Positions 6,864 through 9,848 of a stretch of DNA of 9,848 bases are shown piece after piece. Each line of letters opens with the position of its first letter. The first letter of the stretch is position 1. The stretch is from Prevotella sp. UBA3294 (GTDB lineage Bacteria; Bacteroidota; Bacteroidia; Bacteroidales; Bacteroidaceae): assembly GCA_002361535.1 (NCBI GenBank), contig DETG01000094.1, forward strand, positions 1 to 9,848. The letters run 5' to 3'. Position numbers and translations under genes: made by a program. The notes under the pieces were generated by a model. It ran no database searches, had not been told where the DNA came from, and was given only the letters and a program-made list of their open reading frames with translations.

Positions 6864-7343
6864 ATGACAGCATTAGAAAAACAGTTTGCGCAAACCGTTG
6901 CAGAACACAAGAGCACCATCTACACCGTGTGCTACATGTTCTCACAAGATGCCGATGAGGTGAACGACCTGTTCCAAGAGGTATTAGTCCATCTATGGAA
7001 AGGCTTCGAAGGCTTCGAGCATCGCTCTGACATCAAGACGTGGATCTATCGTGTCGCACTGAACACCTGTATTTCTCTCGACAGGAAAAAGCGCCGCACC
7101 TCCACGGTTCGTCTGACCATGGACATCAACCTCTTTGAAGACCGTGACGAGGACACCCGTCAGGTGGACATGCTCCACAAACGGATTTCCAAGTTGCAAC
7201 CCTTCGATAGAGCCATCGTCCTGCTCTGGCTGGAGAATCTCTCGTATGAGGAGATCGGACAGATTGTCGGCATCACCACTAAGAACGTCAGCGTCCGCCT
7301 GTTCAGGATTAGAGAACAACTGAAAAAAATGTCAAACGATTAA
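6864..7343 (+). CDS. ECF-family RNA polymerase sigma factor (sigma-70 family)
   Basis: This 159-residue protein contains only the two domains of ECF sigma factors. Region 2 is at about 10-75, with DADEVNDLFQEVLVHLWKG (29-47) and the DIKTWIYRVALNTCISLDRK stretch (56-75) that melts the -10 element. Region 4 is at about 104-155, with SYEEIGQIVGITTKNVSVRL (127-146), the helix-turn-helix that reads the -35. It redirects RNA polymerase to a small set of promoters. The next gene, 14 bp downstream, is a membrane protein in the position usually held by an anti-sigma factor. Basic KKRR at 75-78 links the domains. The signal that activates it cannot be seen. Length is typical for the family. Confidence 0.95.
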   Translation: MTALEKQFAQTVAEHKSTIYTVCYMFSQDADEVNDLFQEVLVHLWKGFEGFEHRSDIKTWIYRVALNTCISLDRKKRRTSTVRLTMDINLFEDRDEDTRQVDMLHKRISKLQPFDRAIVLLWLENLSYEEIGQIVGITTKNVSVRLFRIREQLKKMSND

Positions 7344-7344
7344 A

Positions 7345-7356
7345 CCATTAGACGAT
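7345..7356 (-). promoter_or_regulatory. Inverted copy of the sigma-promoter sequence before the membrane protein
   Basis: CCATTAGACGAT is the exact reverse complement of ATCGTCTAATGG at 6828-6839, which contains the candidate -10 of the ECF operon. It fills almost all of the 14-bp gap between the sigma factor stop and the ATG at 7358. It could be an operator half, an antisense ECF promoter element, or chance. Confidence 0.35.
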
Positions 7357-7357
7357 T

Positions 7358-7960
7358 ATGAACAACGAATTTGTAAACAACCAGAACGATACACAGTTCG
7401 AGGATATGCGCCAGCAGATGCAGACGCTGAAGAATAAACTGGAGAAGCAGGCCATCGTCAACGACCTCATCATCCGACGTTCTATGAAGAAAGATGTGAA
7501 TACGATCACCCGCCGTTACTATATGATCATGGCACTCTGTGTCATTATGATCCCCTACGGCTACTGGGCATTCGTCATGATGTGCGGTCTTTCATTGACT
7601 TTCTGGATTGCCACGAGTGTCATGATGCTGATCTGTGCTGGTGCCACCTTCTACAACCTTAGCAAGATCAGTGATCCCGGACTGATGAGTTATAGCCTCA
7701 TTGAAGCACGTAAAAAGATGGCCAGTGCCAAGAAGTTCGACAGTAACTGGCTACTCGTCGGTATCCCGATGGTCATCCTCTGGTTCTGCTGGTTCTGTTA
7801 CGAGACATATCTCCAGAACCATGACTATGCCAACAGTCTTTTGTGGGGCGGCATCGTGGGAGGTGCAATCGGCATGATCATCGGCTTCAGTATCCACTTC
7901 AGAACCCAGCGCCAGTATCAGGAGATCATCGATCAGATAGAGGATCTGAATTCTCACTAA
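7358..7960 (+). CDS. Membrane protein encoded with the ECF sigma factor; candidate anti-sigma factor
   Basis: I do not recognise a named family for this 200-residue protein. Residues 1-52 are hydrophilic and helical, with a heptad-like stretch (MRQQMQTLKNKLEKQAIVND, 17-36) followed by the basic RRSMKK. Four membrane segments follow at about 54-72, 76-98, 131-150 and 162-181; the last has a glycine-rich face (GGIVGGAIGMIIG, 164-176). The C-terminus is a short charged helix. With four helices both ends should be cytosolic. Its place 14 bp after an ECF sigma gene, and the cytosolic helical N-terminus, make it a candidate membrane anti-sigma factor, but no ZAS zinc motif (HxxxCxxC) or FecR-like domain is present, so this is inference. 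It could instead be simply a target of the sigma factor. Confidence 0.75.
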   Translation: MNNEFVNNQNDTQFEDMRQQMQTLKNKLEKQAIVNDLIIRRSMKKDVNTITRRYYMIMALCVIMIPYGYWAFVMMCGLSLTFWIATSVMMLICAGATFYNLSKISDPGLMSYSLIEARKKMASAKKFDSNWLLVGIPMVILWFCWFCYETYLQNHDYANSLLWGGIVGGAIGMIIGFSIHFRTQRQYQEIIDQIEDLNSH

Positions 7961-7979
7961 ATCATTGTAAGAATCAATT

Positions 7980-8025
7980 ATTATTCGTATCTTTGTGGCA
8001 TCTAACCAACAAAGATACGAATAAT
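7980..8025. promoter_or_regulatory. Perfect 17-bp inverted repeat spanning the promoter and start of the AlkD gene
   Basis: ATTATTCGTATCTTTGT (7980-7996) is matched exactly by ACAAAGATACGAATAAT (8009-8025) with a 12-base centre. The left arm contains the -7 element TATCTTTG (7988-7995), and the right arm contains the same element on the minus strand (8017 to 8010) and ends inside the ATG at 8024. Transcription from the left box would start in the centre, so the mRNA would carry only the right arm; the symmetry therefore acts at the DNA level, if at all. No T tract follows, so it is not a terminator. Confidence 0.8.
7988..7995 (+). promoter_or_regulatory. Bacteroidota -7 promoter element of the AlkD-DUF4298-MGMT unit
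   Basis: TATCTTTG is an exact TAnnTTTG match 28 bp before ATG 8024, in a 63-bp gap after the sigma-associated membrane protein. The presence of this housekeeping-type box suggests that the repair genes have their own promoter rather than depending on the ECF operon. The box lies in the left arm of the 17-bp inverted repeat. Confidence 0.6.
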
Positions 8026-8782
8026 GATGACAGCGATAGATATCATTCAGTATATGGAGTCGTTGCACGACGAAGAGCAGCGGCAGATCCTGATGCGTTT
8101 CTTCAAGACTGGCCCTGGAGAGTATGGTGAGGGCGATGCGTTTATCGGACTGAAGGTGCCGCAGACACGCGAGGTGGTGAAGATGGCAGCTAAGGATCTG
8201 CCCCTTGACGAGATCCCTACCTTATTGGACAGCCAGTGGCACGAAGTCAGGTTATGCGGCTTGCTGATGATGGTATCGAAGTTCGAGAAACTGACAGGGA
8301 AGCGATGGATCAACGATGAGCATGCCATCCAGCGACGTGATGAGATCATGATGCTCTATCTCGATCATGCCGAGCGGGCCAACAACTGGGATCTTGTGGA
8401 TATGTCGGCACCCAAGATCTTAGGTCATTGGCTGATGCTTCCCACGCATCTGGGTGACAAGCAGACCATTGTTGATGCTCTCGCCTTCAGTGAGAACCTC
8501 TGGCGGCAACGGATGAGCATGGTATGTACCTGGAAAACCACACAGATGGGCGATCCCTCCTGGTGCCTCCGTTATGCTGAGATCCACCTGCACCATCCCC
8601 ACGATTTGATGCACAAAGCTGTGAGATGGATGCTTCGGGAAGTGGGCAAACGGGTGAGCATGGATCTGCTTCGTGACTTCCTGCGCCAACATGCTCACGA
8701 GATGGCACGCACCACCCTGCGCTATGCCATTGAGAAAATGACCGACGAGGAACGTAGCTATTGGATGAACGTAACATCTTGA
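8024..8782 (+). CDS. AlkD-like DNA alkylation repair glycosylase
   Basis: This 252-residue, all-helical (HEAT/ALK repeat) protein matches the AlkC/AlkD family, which removes positively charged alkylated bases such as 3-methyl- and 7-methylguanine-type lesions from DNA. The central signature ANNWDLVD at 119-126 supplies Trp122 and Asp126, corresponding in spacing to Trp109 and Asp113 of Bacillus cereus AlkD. HKAVRWMLREVGKR at 197-210 carries the third conserved Trp (202), and RQRMSM at 161-166 the basic residue of the DNA cleft. IGLKVPQTRE at 41-50 is the usual N-terminal motif. Two adjacent ATGs (8024, 8027) are possible starts. It heads a compact transcription unit with DUF4298, an MGMT-like protein and a lipoprotein remnant. 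Confidence 0.92.
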   Translation: MMTAIDIIQYMESLHDEEQRQILMRFFKTGPGEYGEGDAFIGLKVPQTREVVKMAAKDLPLDEIPTLLDSQWHEVRLCGLLMMVSKFEKLTGKRWINDEHAIQRRDEIMMLYLDHAERANNWDLVDMSAPKILGHWLMLPTHLGDKQTIVDALAFSENLWRQRMSMVCTWKTTQMGDPSWCLRYAEIHLHHPHDLMHKAVRWMLREVGKRVSMDLLRDFLRQHAHEMARTTLRYAIEKMTDEERSYWMNVTS

Positions 8783-8795
8783 CAAAACAACAGAT

Positions 8796-9107
8796 ATGGA
8801 TCAATTGGAAAGAATCAAGACCATGGAGCAGCATCTTGACAGGGCTTCGCAAGCCGTGATGCAGCTCTCGGCGGCTCTCGACAACTATGCAGCTGCAAGG
8901 CAGGCTATTCAGGAGCTGAGTGCTTACTATGGCAGTGATGAGTGGAAACACGACTATGCCGATGACGAGGCGGGCCGTCTTCCTCAGAGTCTGAAACGGG
9001 GTGTCCTTTCGGAAGACGGTATCTGGAACCTCCTTACAGATAGTCGTGAGCTGAATGCCCGTTTGCTGTCAATCGTTGATGACTATTCAAAGCAAGAGAA
9101 ACCTTAG
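8796..9107 (+). CDS. DUF4298 domain-containing protein
   Basis: This 103-residue soluble protein is predicted to be mostly helical. Its layout fits DUF4298 (PF14131): an N-terminal helix (MDQLERIKTMEQHLDRASQA), a second helix (LSAALDNYAAARQAIQELSA), the motif YYGSDEWKHDYADDEAGRLP at 44-63, and GVLSEDGIWNLL at 69-80. The family has no known function. No signal peptide, membrane segment or metal motif is seen. It lies 13 bp after the AlkD-like gene and 3 bp before the MGMT-like gene, so all three are almost certainly on one mRNA; that context only suggests, and does not show, a role linked to DNA repair. Confidence 0.85.
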   Translation: MDQLERIKTMEQHLDRASQAVMQLSAALDNYAAARQAIQELSAYYGSDEWKHDYADDEAGRLPQSLKRGVLSEDGIWNLLTDSRELNARLLSIVDDYSKQEKP

Positions 9108-9110
9108 GAG

Positions 9111-9452
9111 ATGAAAGACTATCCCGACCGGATGTCTGCCGAGCAGGCAAGGGCGTTCCGTGATGATGTGCTGAACATCGTGGCGCAGATCCCTCGTGGA
9201 CGTGTGACGACGTATGGCATCATCGCTACCTTGACAGGATGGCCGAGCCATTCGCGGATGGTAGGGCGCACATTACGCTATACACCTGGTGCTTCGCTGC
9301 TGCCTTGTCATCGTGTGGTGAACAAGGTTGGACGTACTGCTCCCGGCTGGAGTCGTCAGCGAACACTCTTGGAGGAGGAAGGGGTAACGTTTAAACCTAA
9401 CGGACATGTAGATATGGCGAGACATCTGTGGGAGCCAGATGACATGCCCTGA
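9111..9452 (+). CDS. Short MGMT/Atl-family protein with acceptor-type cysteine
   Basis: This 113-residue protein is only the DNA-binding domain of O6-alkylguanine-DNA alkyltransferases, as in alkyltransferase-like (Atl) proteins. RVTTYGIIATLTG at 31-43 begins the helix-turn-helix, with Tyr35 as the phosphate-rotating tyrosine; SRMVGRTLR at 48-56 holds Arg49, the usual finger arginine; LLPCHRVVN at 63-71 contains Cys66, where Atl proteins have Trp; LLEEEGV closes the core. The tail VDMARHLWEP is Atl-like. The position of the catalytic-tetrad Asn (human Asn137) appears to be Thr58 by my hand alignment. It could be an active, minimal methyltransferase or a lesion-flagging protein. The gene follows DUF4298 by 3 bp; an AGGAG abuts the ATG, too close to act as a normal ribosome site. 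Confidence 0.88.
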   Translation: MKDYPDRMSAEQARAFRDDVLNIVAQIPRGRVTTYGIIATLTGWPSHSRMVGRTLRYTPGASLLPCHRVVNKVGRTAPGWSRQRTLLEEEGVTFKPNGHVDMARHLWEPDDMP

Positions 9453-9465
9453 TCCCTAATTGAAG

Positions 9466-9615
9466 ATGAGAAAGGCAATATTTCTTACCCTCTTATCGGT
9501 GCTTGCGCTCTTTGCCTGCACCGACCGCCGCTACCCCACGACGTTGGTGGTAGCCGACAGTCTCTGTGCCGTCAATCCCGACAGTGCCCTAAGCAGGAAA
9601 GTGGTGGTGAAGTAA
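9466..9615 (+). pseudogene. Lipoprotein gene remnant (N-terminal part only)
   Basis: The 49-codon frame begins with a lipoprotein signal, MRKAIFLTLLSVLALFAC, with lipobox LFAC and Cys18. The next part, RRYPTTLVVADSLCAVNPDS at 21-40, resembles the start of large Bacteroidota TPR-containing lipoproteins whose first repeat reads like ADSL...NPDSAL. After residue 43 the sequence changes to SRKVVVK and stops, and none of the three forward frames downstream restores a TPR-like protein. I infer that the gene was truncated by the DNA that follows. It is 13 bp after the MGMT-like gene and in the same direction. A genuine tiny lipoprotein is possible but less likely. Confidence 0.6.
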
Positions 9616-9848
9616 AGATAATGTGTTCGCCCGCAAAAAGTTCTCGTAAAATTGCTACCATGCTGCCACTTACCTCTTGAAATGCCTTTAAGCAAAGTTT
9701 TTTTGGATGGGGTAGCAAGGTGGTAGATGGAAGCATCGCACAGTTCACGCTTAGTCGCAGACTTGGACAAGCCGTAACACACGCCCCTCGAATCCGTAAT
9801 ATCCGAGGCGGCGAGGTTACGTTTCGTCGATGGCGGTCAAGGTAGAGT
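9595..9848. repeat. Unassigned region; possible dispersed repeat or degenerate mobile element
   Basis: No convincing gene is present. The plus frame from 9603 reads a short protein-like stretch (RKIATMLPLTS), a stop at about 9681, then another open stretch to about 9846 (GSKVVDGSIAQFTLSRRLGQ). Minus-strand codons from 9836 down to 9534 are also open but have no ATG start and run back into the lipoprotein remnant. TTGCTACC (9652-9659) is mirrored by GGTAGCAA (9711-9718), and related GGTGGTAG follows at 9719-9726. Being open on both strands with a repeated motif and a broken gene at its edge suggests repeat-type DNA. The right boundary lies outside the window. Confidence 0.3.

Noticed and set aside
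7980..8025. Intrinsic terminator for the sigma factor operon
   Set aside because: The palindrome has long arms but no T tract after it, is A/T rich, and coincides with the promoter and start codon of the next gene.
9100..9113. Shine-Dalgarno site (AGGAG) for the MGMT-like gene
   Set aside because: It touches the ATG with no spacer, so it cannot pair normally with 16S rRNA during initiation; probably coincidence.
9531..9782. Minus-strand 83-residue frame as a gene
   Set aside because: It starts only at GTG, overlaps the lipoprotein remnant by 85 bp, has no recognisable motif, and the opposite strand is equally open; more likely a shadow of repeat DNA.
9696..9848. IS91-type transposase fragment
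   Set aside because: Resemblance is limited to a few residues (TH, RI, VTFR) with wrong spacing, and the frame ends in a stop; too weak to call.
1..9848. CRISPR array, tRNA, rRNA, tmRNA
   Set aside because: No regularly spaced direct repeats, no cloverleaf with CCA-type ending, no rRNA core sequence and no tmRNA tag peptide were found on either strand.

Overview
The window reads as chromosomal DNA of a Bacteroidota member, most likely a Prevotellaceae relative (Prevotella/Segatella type). The evidence is the succinate dehydrogenase/fumarate reductase iron-sulfur subunit directly after the end of the flavoprotein subunit, several upstream regions carrying the Bacteroidota -7 element TAnnTTTG, mostly absent Shine-Dalgarno sequences, and several families common in that phylum (DUF3237, DUF4298, EamA exporters). 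No plasmid or phage genes, CRISPR array, tRNA or rRNA were seen.

Layout, left to right. (1) 1-1011: the tail of sdhA/frdA, a C/G-run hairpin region, sdhB/frdB, then two hairpins, the second followed by a T-rich tract (terminator). (2) 1045-1512: an orphan four-helix membrane protein. (3) 1536-3038: xanthine phosphoribosyltransferase (xpt) and an EamA exporter, 14 bp apart, from one promoter. (4) 3041-3550, minus strand: a secreted DUF3237 protein that converges on the exporter with only 2 bp between the stop codons. (5) 3621-6770: a divergent transcription unit beginning with a second EamA exporter fused in frame to a GNAT acetyltransferase, overlapping by ATGA with a secreted S66 LD-carboxypeptidase, then a uracil-DNA-glycosylase-family protein. 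(6) 6806-7960: an ECF sigma factor with a plausible self-recognised promoter and a downstream four-helix membrane protein that may be its regulator. (7) 7980-9615: an AlkD-type DNA glycosylase, a DUF4298 protein, a short MGMT/Atl-like protein that keeps the acceptor cysteine, and a 49-residue lipoprotein remnant. (8) 9595-9848: unassigned DNA, possibly a dispersed repeat or degenerate mobile element, cut by the window edge.

Most genes are ordinary accessory or housekeeping functions: respiration, purine salvage, metabolite export, cell-wall peptide trimming and DNA base repair. The parts most worth a second look are the exporter-acetyltransferase fusion coupled to an S66 peptidase, which echoes the component types of microcin C self-immunity; the sigma factor with its non-standard candidate partner and a 12-bp inverted sequence pair flanking it; three promoters whose -7 box is mirrored by an inverted copy at the start codon, the most striking being a perfect 17-bp arm pair before the AlkD gene; and the alkylation-repair gene cluster. 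None of these is proven to be a new system; they are readings of sequence without database searches.
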